This document shows, piece after piece, positions 34,988 to 43,583 of a DNA stretch of 64,000 nucleotides. The notes beneath the pieces were generated by a model. The model saw only the letters and a program-made list of their open reading frames with translations. It did not search any database and was not told the DNA's origin. The DNA is from Pseudomonas fluorescens (GTDB lineage: Bacteria; Pseudomonadota; Gammaproteobacteria; Pseudomonadales; Pseudomonadaceae): contig NZ_CP008896.1 of assembly GCF_000730425.1 (NCBI RefSeq), forward strand, positions 1,054,001 to 1,118,000, written 5' to 3'. Each line of letters starts with the position of its first letter. The first letter of the stretch is position 1. The position numbers and the translations under genes are program-made.

Positions 34988-36236
34988 AAAAGCCCTCCTG
35001 GGCGCTGGATTGCTGATATTGCTGGGCGCTGCCGGATTTGCGCTGCTCAGTCGCCCAACGCCTGCCGCCGACCAGAGCGCCGCAGCCGAGCAATGGCTGG
35101 AGGTAAAGAATGACTCCCTGGTACACCAGATCGGCCTGGTAGGCAGGATCGAACCAGACACCACGATGACCCTCACCGCACCCTTCGACGGCAACGTGCA
35201 AGCCAACCTGGTGGAACAGGGCCAACGGGTCGAAGCCGGCCAGGTCCTGTTGCGCATGGACCCTGCCACCCTTGAAGTACAACTGCGCGAAGCGCTCTCC
35301 ACACAGCTCAAGGCCCGGCGTACCGTGCAGGAAATGCAGGACTGGGACGCCGGCCCAACCGTCAGCCGTGCCCGACGCAGCCTGCGTATCTCGCAAATGA
35401 GCGCCGACAACACCCAGCGCAAACTGGTGGAAAGCGAGAACCTGTTCAAGCGCGGCATCATCCCGCGCAACGAACTGGACGACCTCAAGCAACAGGCCCA
35501 GCAGCAACAGCTGGACCTGGCCGCCGCCCACAGTGAACTGCAGCAGGCCCTGGGCCAGGGCAGAGGCGAATACCGGCAGATTGCAGACATGGAACTGACC
35601 AACGCCACCGTCAAGTACGAGGCCCTGCGCAAGTTGCTCGATGGCCAGGAGGTCAAGGCACCGTTTTCCGGTATTGTCGTGCCCCCACCGGGCAGCAGCA
35701 GCCCCCAGGGCGGCAGCAACAACACTGCACCGGTGCAGGCGGGCAGCAAGGTCGGCCAAGGGCAGGTGCTATTCGGGCTGGCCAATATCGAACGCCTGAA
35801 AATCGTTGCCAAAGTCTCGGAACTGGACATCAACCAGCTGCATCAGGGCCAGTCGGTGGAGGTAATGGGCGACGGTTTTGATGGCGAGCGCCTGAGTGGC
35901 TCGGTCAGCGTGGTCAGCAGCCTGGCGATCGCCAATGACAGCCAGGGCAGCGCGCAATTCCCAGTGACGTTGTCCATACCCAAATTGACTGAGCAACAAC
36001 TACAAAGGGTCCGCCTGGGCATGAGCGCGCGCCTGACCATCGTCACCTACAACAACGACCAGGCGATCATCGTACCGGCCCAGGCGATCAGCCATGGGGA
36101 AGATGGGCTTTCGGTGGAATATCGCGCAGCCATGAACAAGCCGATGGAGCGGGTGAAAATCACCACGGGACAATCGACTGCCCAAGGGGTGGAAGTGTTT
36201 GGTCTCAAGCCTGGGTTTATCAAAACGGGCTTGTGA
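34977..36236 (+). CDS. Periplasmic adaptor (HlyD/MacA family)
   Basis: This 419-residue membrane-fusion protein has one N-terminal helix (LLGAGLLILLGAAGFALL), a lipoyl half-motif ANLVEQGQRVEAGQVLLRMD, a long coiled-coil hairpin (about residues 95-205) and the second lipoyl half ending in KAPFSGIVVPP, then beta-barrel and membrane-proximal domains. It completes the ABC exporter with the ATPase, permease and TolC protein. It is the last GC-rich gene before the AT-rich operon 143 bases downstream; no terminator separates them. Confidence 0.9.
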   Translation: MTTKKALLGAGLLILLGAAGFALLSRPTPAADQSAAAEQWLEVKNDSLVHQIGLVGRIEPDTTMTLTAPFDGNVQANLVEQGQRVEAGQVLLRMDPATLEVQLREALSTQLKARRTVQEMQDWDAGPTVSRARRSLRISQMSADNTQRKLVESENLFKRGIIPRNELDDLKQQAQQQQLDLAAAHSELQQALGQGRGEYRQIADMELTNATVKYEALRKLLDGQEVKAPFSGIVVPPPGSSSPQGGSNNTAPVQAGSKVGQGQVLFGLANIERLKIVAKVSELDINQLHQGQSVEVMGDGFDGERLSGSVSVVSSLAIANDSQGSAQFPVTLSIPKLTEQQLQRVRLGMSARLTIVTYNNDQAIIVPAQAISHGEDGLSVEYRAAMNKPMERVKITTGQSTAQGVEVFGLKPGFIKTGL

Positions 36237-36379
36237 AGCCCTTTGCATCGTGCCTGAAAAAAATTTGAGGAATTTACCTACAGGAATGCAGGAAACTTAC
36301 CACCTCATAACATATTGTAAAAAAACACCCTTTAGAAAAATATTGTCATCCGATTTGCCTAGGGCAACAGGTGCGCAAT

Positions 36380-37564
36380 ATGAATCGTTATTCAAACATC
36401 AAAAAAATGGTGGCCGGCGGAGATTTATTTTGGAGCCGAACACAAGATGCCCGAATGAGCGGAATTGTCGCCGACAATCTCGGTGACGGCTTCATGCAAG
36501 TCGGTGACGAAAAATTCATAAACATGTGCTCTTACTCCTACCTTGGCCTGGACTCCAATATCGAAATTTTGAAGGGCGCAATAACTGCACTGGACTCGTC
36601 GCGAACCTTAAATTCATCCACATCCCGTGTTCGAATTTGTTTACCGCTATTGGAAGAAGCAGAACTTGCATTGTCAGATCTGTTTTCCGTCGACGTGCTG
36701 ACTACGGTTTCATGCGCTTCAGCCGCCGCCGCAATGCTTCCATTACTCGCCGCCGGTGTCTTGACGCAAAATGCCCCGCCGCTAATGGTTTTTGACCAGT
36801 CCGCGCACTTTTGCTTGAGTTTGATGAAAGCCGTTTGCGCAGACGAATCCGAAGTGATGACAGCACCGCATAATGACTTAAACTTTCTGGAAGACTGCTG
36901 CAAGCAAAGACAACGGGTCGCTTACATCGCGGACGGCGTCTATAGCACGGGAGGATGCGCCAATATACCAGAACTGATGACTCTACAGGACAAGTACGGT
37001 TTATTTGTCCTATATGACGAGGCTCATGGCCTGTCGGCACAGGGTGTAAATGGCTGCGGATTAGTTCTCAGCACAATGGGCACACTAAATAACAACACCC
37101 TGATAATCACATCATTGAACAAAGGTTTTGGTGCATCCGGCGGGGCGATCCTCTTTGATTCGTCGATTAGCAAACCAGATTTATTGAGATTTGGCGGCCC
37201 TCTCTCTTGGTCCCAGCGAATTAACACAGCAGGTTTGGGCGCAATTATCGCGTCTGCAAAAATACATAAATCCACAGAGCTGCAACACCTGCAAAATAAA
37301 TTGACGACCAACATCCAACTATTCGATACGCACATCAAGACCACCTTGGCAGGAGATGGATTACCTATCAGGTTGATTCCCATGAGTGATGAACAACATG
37401 CAATCACCACTGCAACACAACTCATGAAGCTTGGATTTTATACATCGCCGTTATTTTACCCTGTCGTCCCCAAATCAACTCCAGGCCTACGCGTCATGCT
37501 CAGAGCAAATCTGGCCTCAGCCGACTTAAAACAGTTTTGCACAGCGGCAAACTCAATGCTTTAG
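36380..37564 (+). CDS. Alpha-oxoamine synthase family PLP enzyme
   Basis: This 394-residue enzyme belongs to the fold-type I group of 5-aminolevulinate synthase, BioF, KBL and CqsA, which join an amino acid and an acyl-CoA with loss of CO2 and CoA to give an alpha-amino ketone. Visible are CSYSYLGLDSN, the substrate loop SSTSRVRICLPLLEEAE, the cofactor residues Asp213 and His216 in LYDEAHGLSAQG and the Schiff-base Lys248 in TSLNKGFGASGG. The motif NSSTSR replaces the usual GSGGSR, so it is a divergent member. Start ATG 36380 has AGGT upstream. It opens a low-GC operon; the acyl and amino substrates are unknown. Confidence 0.85.
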   Translation: MNRYSNIKKMVAGGDLFWSRTQDARMSGIVADNLGDGFMQVGDEKFINMCSYSYLGLDSNIEILKGAITALDSSRTLNSSTSRVRICLPLLEEAELALSDLFSVDVLTTVSCASAAAAMLPLLAAGVLTQNAPPLMVFDQSAHFCLSLMKAVCADESEVMTAPHNDLNFLEDCCKQRQRVAYIADGVYSTGGCANIPELMTLQDKYGLFVLYDEAHGLSAQGVNGCGLVLSTMGTLNNNTLIITSLNKGFGASGGAILFDSSISKPDLLRFGGPLSWSQRINTAGLGAIIASAKIHKSTELQHLQNKLTTNIQLFDTHIKTTLAGDGLPIRLIPMSDEQHAITTATQLMKLGFYTSPLFYPVVPKSTPGLRVMLRANLASADLKQFCTAANSML

Positions 37565-37608
37565 ATGCAAACCACAAACCTTAGGACGTCGTGACAAAAG
37601 GAACTTAT

Positions 37609-38775
37609 ATGTCATCATCCCTCCAGCGGGTACTCCTTCTCGCGTGTTGCACGACCATAATCGCCCAGCTTGGTATTACACTGTACATACCTGCAACAAC
37701 CCAAATTTCCTTAAAGCTAAACATAGGAGAGGCAGAGGGCTCTAAGGTTCTACTATTTTACTTGGGCGGCGCTGTACTACCGATAGTATTTATGTCACGT
37801 CTTATTCGCAGTTCCGGGCGTTACACCGCAATTCTCGTTTGCTATGCAACTTTATTCGTAGGCAGCATACTGTCTTTATTCAGTTTAGGCCCCGAGGCGT
37901 TCTTTTTCTCCCGGCTCATGCAAGGCATAGGTGCTGGCGGAGGGGCTCTGATCGGCAGAGCGCTGTTAACGGATATTTCATCAGGGGCGGTCCTTGCGAA
38001 AAACCTGTCTGTATTATCCTATTCATTTATTCTTGCACTTATCGTCGGGCAAGTAGCAGGCGGCCTTCTGGTATCAAGTCTTAACTGGATCGCTCTGCCA
38101 TATCTAATGTTCATCGGATCGGTACTTACCTGCGCACTAGCTTTTAAAATACGCTCCCGCCTTTACAAACTAGACACAACAGAAAAAGAGTCCACATTGG
38201 CGCCAAACTACTACTCCACTGCAACCAAGCCCAGCTTTTATCTGCCGGTCATTTTAGGAGGATGCGGCTATGGTATTTTTATTGTCTATCAAGGTATCGG
38301 AGCGTACGTATTTCACTCCAATTTCCGTTGGAATAGCGCTGATTACGGCACATTCGGCTTGTGGCTGGGCCTGGCTTATTACTTAGGTGCATTTACTGTA
38401 AGGCGAGCCTTGACTGTTGTCAGTGTTTGCCAATTATCAATTTTTGGCGCATGCCTATTATTCGCCTCGAGCAGTGTGTTGTTTCTGACTGCCTGGCAAA
38501 ACATGTCAATCCACTTAGTTATTGGGACCTATTTGGTTATTTGGTACGCCCAAGCAACACTTTACCCATGTACAGCAGCCATGGCAGTAAACAGAATACC
38601 CGGCGCGAACCCAATGATGCTATTTAGTTTCCTGCAACAGTTGGTAGCGTTAATATTTGGTGCTCTTGCGACTCTTTTTATCCCTCACGGCATTCAAACT
38701 GTGGCATTGCTCACGGTGTGCCTGGGTGGACTTGCTGTAGTCACCGCACTTCTCATTCTGAAAAGAGAGGCTTGA
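37609..38775 (+). CDS. MFS transporter, Bcr/CflA-like
   Basis: This 388-residue transporter has 12 predicted helices and the drug-exporter style motif FFFSRLMQGIGAGGGALIGRALL. The early sequence LGITLYIPATTQISLKL is like the DHA1 Bcr/CflA group. ATG 37609 has AAAGGAA six bases upstream. Its position inside the small biosynthetic operon, between the oxoamine synthase and the lyase, suggests product export or self-protection. Base composition is AT-rich like its partners. Confidence 0.85.
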   Translation: MSSSLQRVLLLACCTTIIAQLGITLYIPATTQISLKLNIGEAEGSKVLLFYLGGAVLPIVFMSRLIRSSGRYTAILVCYATLFVGSILSLFSLGPEAFFFSRLMQGIGAGGGALIGRALLTDISSGAVLAKNLSVLSYSFILALIVGQVAGGLLVSSLNWIALPYLMFIGSVLTCALAFKIRSRLYKLDTTEKESTLAPNYYSTATKPSFYLPVILGGCGYGIFIVYQGIGAYVFHSNFRWNSADYGTFGLWLGLAYYLGAFTVRRALTVVSVCQLSIFGACLLFASSSVLFLTAWQNMSIHLVIGTYLVIWYAQATLYPCTAAMAVNRIPGANPMMLFSFLQQLVALIFGALATLFIPHGIQTVALLTVCLGGLAVVTALLILKREA

Positions 38776-38776
38776 T

Positions 38777-39640
38777 ATGGAAGTATTGACTAGAAGTTGG
38801 CTATGCATGCCCGCCAGCCAAAAGCATATAGAACGGAAAATTATTGAGTCAAGCGCCGACATTGTATTGTTGGACTTGGAAGACTCAGTCCCAATGTGCA
38901 AAAAACAATTTGCACGCGAACAACTGATGGCATTGGAGCAATCCATCCACAACCGGCTCAATCTAGCGATAAGAATTAACACACTCACCAAATCAGAAGG
39001 TATCAGAGACTTGGTTTTCCTGTTGGATAACAACATAATCCCCAAATATTTAATCATCCCCAAAGTAGAGTCAGCCGGTGAACTGAGAGTCCTTGATGAA
39101 CTTACATGCGCTACTGGCCAACGAGTAAAAACCTTTGCAATCATCGAAACTTTAAAAGGATTGCGTCGCATCGACTCCATCATCAATGAAAGAACAAGCC
39201 TGCGCGGCTTGATTTTAGGTAGCGCTGACCTCTCCTCAGAGATCAACTTCAAAATCGCAGAGCGCGCACTTACCCATATAAAATTCGATATAGCCATCGC
39301 CGCCCTCAGCATGGGACTAATGGTTATTGATTCGCCCTGTTTCAAACTAAACAACGAAAAAGTTCTTAGAACAGAAATTGAAACGGCGAAAGAATTTGGT
39401 TATTCCGGAAAAATTGCCATTCATCCAGCTCAAGTAGAACTTATAAACAAATTATTTACCCCGACAGCAATCGAACTGAACAAAGCACGAGCAATTATCA
39501 AATGCCTCGAAGCAGCCGAACCAACAACAGCAATATCCACCTTAGATGGGGAAATGCTAGGTCCTCCTTTCGAAATCATGGCCCGCAGGCTTTTGAAAAT
39601 TAACGAATCGCTCTCAAGAACCAATAGGAAGCCAGCATGA
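38777..39640 (+). CDS. CitE-type CoA-ester lyase (HpcH/HpaI superfamily)
   Basis: This 287-residue TIM-barrel enzyme shows all the CitE/malyl-CoA lyase positions: RSWLCMPASQKH, the metal region IVLLDLEDSVP, Arg in LAIRINT, Glu in IIPKVESAGEL and AIIETLKGL, Asp in LILGSADLSSE, and the late motif GYSGKIAIHPAQVELIN. Such enzymes cleave or form beta-hydroxyacyl-CoA esters from glyoxylate or pyruvate plus an acyl-CoA. It begins two bases after the MFS stop and overlaps the MaoC gene by ATGA. In a biosynthetic operon the condensing direction is plausible. Confidence 0.87.
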   Translation: MEVLTRSWLCMPASQKHIERKIIESSADIVLLDLEDSVPMCKKQFAREQLMALEQSIHNRLNLAIRINTLTKSEGIRDLVFLLDNNIIPKYLIIPKVESAGELRVLDELTCATGQRVKTFAIIETLKGLRRIDSIINERTSLRGLILGSADLSSEINFKIAERALTHIKFDIAIAALSMGLMVIDSPCFKLNNEKVLRTEIETAKEFGYSGKIAIHPAQVELINKLFTPTAIELNKARAIIKCLEAAEPTTAISTLDGEMLGPPFEIMARRLLKINESLSRTNRKPA

Positions 39641-40173
39641 GCATCAATCAATCGCTCCCCGGCAGCAAGGCATTAAGCAAACTAACCAAAGTGGAGCCCG
39701 GACGCTATCGTGAGGATCATGGGCTTGGTTTCGACGACTTTATTATTGGTGACATATTTGAACATCGTCCAGGCCGTACGGTGACAGAGGCGGATAACGT
39801 CTGGATGTCGTTAATCTGCATGAATAACCATCCTGCCCACATCAATGCGGAATATGCAAAGCAAACCGAATTTGGACAAGTACTGGTATCAAGCCTGGTG
39901 ACCTTTTCGATAGTCGGTGGGATGAGCCTGGCGAGCACGAGCGCAAAAGCAATTGCTAATTTAGGCTGGGATAATGTTCGTCTGGTAGCCCCTGTATTTG
40001 TCGGCGATACATTGTATGCAGAAAGCGAAGTCATCCACAAACGTCCCTCTGCCAGCCGTCCCGGACAAGGCGTAGTAACGGTGCGAACAAAAGGGCTCAA
40101 GGCAAATGGGCAAATATGTTTATCCTACGAGCGCAGCTTTCTGATCACTCTCGACCAAGTACCCTTGGCGTGA
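39637..40173 (+). CDS. MaoC-family acyl-CoA hydratase/dehydratase
   Basis: This 178-residue hotdog-fold enzyme has the hydratase segment NVWMSLICMNNHPAHINAEY with the conserved Asn and His positions, EFGQVLVSSLVTFSIVGGMS and VFVGDTLYAESEVIHKRPS. This form is the one that partners CitE lyases on C4-C5 dicarboxyl-CoA compounds such as mesaconyl-, itaconyl- or methylmalyl-CoA. Start-stop overlap with the lyase gene supports joint action: the lyase makes a hydroxyacyl-CoA and this enzyme dehydrates it. Confidence 0.85.
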   Translation: MSINQSLPGSKALSKLTKVEPGRYREDHGLGFDDFIIGDIFEHRPGRTVTEADNVWMSLICMNNHPAHINAEYAKQTEFGQVLVSSLVTFSIVGGMSLASTSAKAIANLGWDNVRLVAPVFVGDTLYAESEVIHKRPSASRPGQGVVTVRTKGLKANGQICLSYERSFLITLDQVPLA

Positions 40174-40180
40174 GTAGCCT

Positions 40181-41110
40181 ATGAAAATCTTAGATGAGGC
40201 TTTGATAAAAAACGTTATCAACATGGAAGAGGCGATTGACGTACTTCGTGAAAACTATCATCAATACAACAGCTCAAACGGCAATAACCCTGCACGAACT
40301 ATCGTGAGAGTCCATGAAAAAAATGCAACGTTTGGGGTAATGCCCTACTACTCTCACTTTCACAATCTATTTATGGTCAAGATTGTTTCTCATCACTTGC
40401 TCAACAAAGTCTATGGAAGAACATCTATAAGTGGAGTGATTGTTATACAGGATGGCGCGACAGGGCAGATAAAAGCCCAAATGGATGCAGCAGCCATTAC
40501 CGCTCTACGCACAGGCGCCACAGCAGGATTGGCGACTGATTTGCTGGCAATGGCTCGCTCCAAAAAAGTTGCTGTCATCGGCGCAGGTGCTCAGGCAATA
40601 GCCGTACTTGAGGCTGTGTTAAGTGTCAGAAAGATAAACCAAGTGGCCGTATGTTCTACAAACAGGGCAAGCACAGAGCATTTTATAGCTGACGCAAAAA
40701 ACCGGTTCGCCCGTGAGATTGAATACGTCAGCCATCATAGTGCCCGCCAGGCGGTCTCAGGCGCCGACATCATCTGCACCGCGACCACCTGCGCCTCCCC
40801 CTTGTTCTCTGCCTGCGACGTAGTAAAGGGTGCCCATATAAACGCGGTAGGCAAGCACACTCTGGTGTCGCGTGAGTTCCCGCTGGAGCTTCTGCATCGG
40901 GCTATCTTAATGGTGGAGGATAGAAAAGCTGCAATTGAGGAGGCTGGGGATTATCACCAAAATTCAATATCTATTGCTGACATGCTGAACAGCCACTATG
41001 CAGTTCACCAAGACGAAACCACGATTTTTTCTTCAGTAGGGACGGCTTTTCAGGATGCGTGCATCTGCATCGCAATCCTGAAGAAGCTAAAGGTGATAAG
41101 CGAAATTTGA
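40181..41110 (+). CDS. Ornithine cyclodeaminase/mu-crystallin family enzyme
   Basis: This 309-residue NAD(P)-dependent protein has the Rossmann motif VAVIGAGAQAIAVL, the substrate Lys in MVKIVSHHLL and the motif AAAITALRTGATAGLATDLLA. The Asp of true ornithine cyclodeaminases, found in a GGDCPGK context, is replaced here (INAVGKHTLVSREF), as in the amino-acid dehydrogenase and ketimine-reductase members. It probably reduces an imine or alpha-keto compound rather than cyclising ornithine. It is the last gene of the AT-rich operon, five bases from the convergent FAD protein gene, with no visible terminator. Confidence 0.85.
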   Translation: MKILDEALIKNVINMEEAIDVLRENYHQYNSSNGNNPARTIVRVHEKNATFGVMPYYSHFHNLFMVKIVSHHLLNKVYGRTSISGVIVIQDGATGQIKAQMDAAAITALRTGATAGLATDLLAMARSKKVAVIGAGAQAIAVLEAVLSVRKINQVAVCSTNRASTEHFIADAKNRFAREIEYVSHHSARQAVSGADIICTATTCASPLFSACDVVKGAHINAVGKHTLVSREFPLELLHRAILMVEDRKAAIEEAGDYHQNSISIADMLNSHYAVHQDETTIFSSVGTAFQDACICIAILKKLKVISEI

Positions 41111-41115
41111 AGATA

Positions 41116-42537
41116 TTACGAAGCTCCTAATCGGCATGCCAATGCCTTGGCCTGGATTGCCACATCCGTCACCGCCGTGCTCTCCCACCACATCCCGCGC
41201 AGCGGTGGGCCCATGGCGAAGAGTCGCTCACTGGCCACCCCCTGCTCGTCCAGCACCGCCCCCGAGGCATCCGCCGCTATCCCCAACGCCAATGGCCCGG
41301 GCTTGATCAAGCCGCGTGCCAGCAGTTGCCGGGGCAGAGGCCGGGCCACGCGGCGCCAGTCATATTCGATCCCGCTGGAGTTGATCAATGCCGCGCCACT
41401 GGCGTAAGTGGTGTGCTGTTCGCCACGACGACGCAAACGCAGGGTCACTTCGCCGTTTACCGTGGGCTCCAGGCCCTGGAACGATGCCGCCTGGATCCGC
41501 AGGCGCCCTTCCTTGTGCAACCGCGCTACCAACTCGGCGCTCAGCGGTGGCGAGCGATGGTGATGGCTCTCCCACCAGGGCCGTACATGGCGCACGAACT
41601 GACGCTTCTGGCGTTCGCTGGCCTGGCTCCACAAACGGCCGATATGGGCACGCACGGTATCTAATGGCGCTTGCCAGTCGATACCCTGGGCCAAGGCACT
41701 CTGGCATTGGCGGCGCACTGCCCGCAGTAGCTGCAACGGGCTGCGCAGGCTGTGATCTTCAGCGAGGAAGTCCGCCCAGGCCGGTGGTTGCCGGCGCACA
41801 TGGGGCAGCAGGCCATGGCGCGAAAAAATCTCGATCGGCCCACGATGGCCGGCCTGCTCCAGTGACACCACCGCATCGACCATGGTCAAGCCTGAGCCGA
41901 TGATCAGCACCGTGGAGTGGGGGTCCAGTTGCGTCATGGCACGCACATCCCACGGGTCAACCGCCGCCGCATTCAAACCACTGGACCGGGTTTGTGGCGT
42001 GCGTGCCGCCGGGAACATACCAGTGGCCAGTACCGCCTGGGCACCGTGCAGGTGTTGGCCGTCATCCAGGGTCAGGCGCACAGTGCCCGGTGCTATCTGC
42101 ACGTCAACGACCTCGGCGCGAATATGCTCCACCGTCGACGCCGATCCCACCCGGGCCTGCGCCAGACGCTGTTGCGCGTACAGGCCAAAGATTCCCCGGG
42201 GTGGAAACAGCTCGCTGACAGGCACATGCTGCTGGTCCGACTCAGGCCAACCGCCGGAAGCGATGTACTCGGTCAACCAGTGGGTCAAGTCATCGGCATT
42301 GTCCGGATCCACACTCATGCGCGCTGCATTGCCATTGAGGGTATGCCCCAGCTCCACCGCACTATAGGCTTCCCCCCGCCCAAGCTCTGGGCGGGGCTCG
42401 ATCACCAGAATCCGCCGCATGCCAGGCAAACGCAGCAACTGTACAGCTAGCAAGGTGCCGCTCAGGCCCCCACCGATGATCAGCACATCGGCGTTGCGGA
42501 TGGCCTTTGTCACCTGCCCGCGTTCGGTTTCACTCAT
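41116..42537 (-). CDS. FAD/NAD(P)-binding oxidoreductase
   Basis: This 473-residue protein has an N-terminal dinucleotide fold (DVLIIGGGLSGTLLAVQL) and a second one (STVLIIGSGLTMVDAVVSLE) and belongs to the FAD-NAD(P)-binding family (PF13454 type, YdhS-like). The segment RPELGRGEAYSAVELGHTLN is typical of that family. Functions are mostly unknown; some act in siderophore or hydroxamate chemistry, and a role with the neighbouring operon is possible but not supported by strand or composition, as this gene is GC-rich and convergent. Confidence 0.82.
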   Translation of the reverse strand: MSETERGQVTKAIRNADVLIIGGGLSGTLLAVQLLRLPGMRRILVIEPRPELGRGEAYSAVELGHTLNGNAARMSVDPDNADDLTHWLTEYIASGGWPESDQQHVPVSELFPPRGIFGLYAQQRLAQARVGSASTVEHIRAEVVDVQIAPGTVRLTLDDGQHLHGAQAVLATGMFPAARTPQTRSSGLNAAAVDPWDVRAMTQLDPHSTVLIIGSGLTMVDAVVSLEQAGHRGPIEIFSRHGLLPHVRRQPPAWADFLAEDHSLRSPLQLLRAVRRQCQSALAQGIDWQAPLDTVRAHIGRLWSQASERQKRQFVRHVRPWWESHHHRSPPLSAELVARLHKEGRLRIQAASFQGLEPTVNGEVTLRLRRRGEQHTTYASGAALINSSGIEYDWRRVARPLPRQLLARGLIKPGPLALGIAADASGAVLDEQGVASERLFAMGPPLRGMWWESTAVTDVAIQAKALACRLGAS

Positions 42538-42629
42538 GAAAATGCGCCCTTACTGTTTGCCCGGATAAAGATCATGTCCACCGCGTTGCGCCCAGTCCCC
42601 GCCACAGGGCGGTGTGACGCATTGCCCGA

Positions 42630-43583
42630 TCATGCACTATCGCGTTTGAGTTCATCCAGCCACTGGACGCCTTGGCGCACACTGGAGGCCTGCCAGATAA
42701 ACTGCAACCGCTGCAAGCCCAGGCGCCGCCGCAGCTGATTTTTGATCATCTGGTGCAGGCCGCTCTGCGGATGGGCAAGGGCCCAGTCATGCAGGCGCCG
42801 GCGCCACGTGCTATGGGGGGCAAGGCCACTTTGAATCTCGTCAGCCAGGTGCTGCAACCTGGCCGGCGACAATAACAAACCGGTGGGAGCCACCTCGCTG
42901 CGGTCACGCCGGGCCGAGCCAGGACTTTGCGCAAAGGCCAGGCCCTGGCCGCTGTTAAGCCAGTGCTCCAGCAACACCGCCAGGCCACCTTGCCAGTGCG
43001 TACCCTCCTCGCTCCACAACACGGTTTCGCCGCTGGGCTGCCACCAACGATTCAGGCGTTGCAGCGGCTCCACCAGGCCGAGCAACCGAGCGAAGGCAAC
43101 TACCTCGCTGCCGGGCACTGGCTGATCGCTGATCAACACCTGCGGGGCTGCGCTGCTGCCAACGACCGTGAGCCAATGGTGCAACTGCTGGCGGTCCTGG
43201 ACATAGACATGGGTCGGGCGCACCCGCCAGATTTGCCCGTGCAGCGCACTCGGTTCGAGGGTATCAGCCAGCGTCAGTACTTGCCCGCCAATGGCCTGGG
43301 CCGCCAGGGCCAGCAGCAACAGGTTGGGTTCAAAGATCCCGCTGAGCACCAATCGCGAGTATTCGCCAAACCCTTGTTGACGCAAGCCGTCGGCCAGGCG
43401 TTCGACATCACGCAAGGCATCGATCCAGCGCCAGGCATACCACTGGCCATGGCGCTTGTGGCGCAACGCGCAGTGCAATGGGCGGACCTGGGCCCAGTGG
43501 TGCAATTGCTCCATGGCCCTGGGCAAGCCCGTGACCCACTCGGCGGGCCAATGCACATCCTGCTTGAGTTGATGCACGCTCAT
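42630..43583 (-). CDS. AMP-binding-like protein, only the N-terminal half
   Basis: This 317-residue protein matches the N-terminal part of long-chain acyl-CoA synthetases (WYAWRWIDALRDVERLADGL, GFGEYSRLVLSGIFEPNLLL, ALAAQAIGGQVLTLADTLEP), but the ATP-binding motif (TSGTTG-like), the acyl-adenylate core and the C-terminal lid are absent, about half the usual length. The ending (GLHQMIKNQLRRRLGLQRLQ) recalls the region that follows FACL cores. It is either a decayed gene with an internal deletion or a non-catalytic relative. The frame is intact and codon use is normal. Confidence 0.55.
   Translation of the reverse strand: MSVHQLKQDVHWPAEWVTGLPRAMEQLHHWAQVRPLHCALRHKRHGQWYAWRWIDALRDVERLADGLRQQGFGEYSRLVLSGIFEPNLLLLALAAQAIGGQVLTLADTLEPSALHGQIWRVRPTHVYVQDRQQLHHWLTVVGSSAAPQVLISDQPVPGSEVVAFARLLGLVEPLQRLNRWWQPSGETVLWSEEGTHWQGGLAVLLEHWLNSGQGLAFAQSPGSARRDRSEVAPTGLLLSPARLQHLADEIQSGLAPHSTWRRRLHDWALAHPQSGLHQMIKNQLRRRLGLQRLQFIWQASSVRQGVQWLDELKRDSA

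Noticed and set aside
33305..35833. An 842-codon minus-strand open frame across the TolC and adaptor genes
   Set aside because: It lies opposite two certain genes and its translation has no domain pattern.
36240..41110. Prophage or integrative element as the source of the AT-rich operon
   Set aside because: No integrase, transposase, tRNA or direct repeat was noticed at either edge, so only the base composition suggests acquisition.
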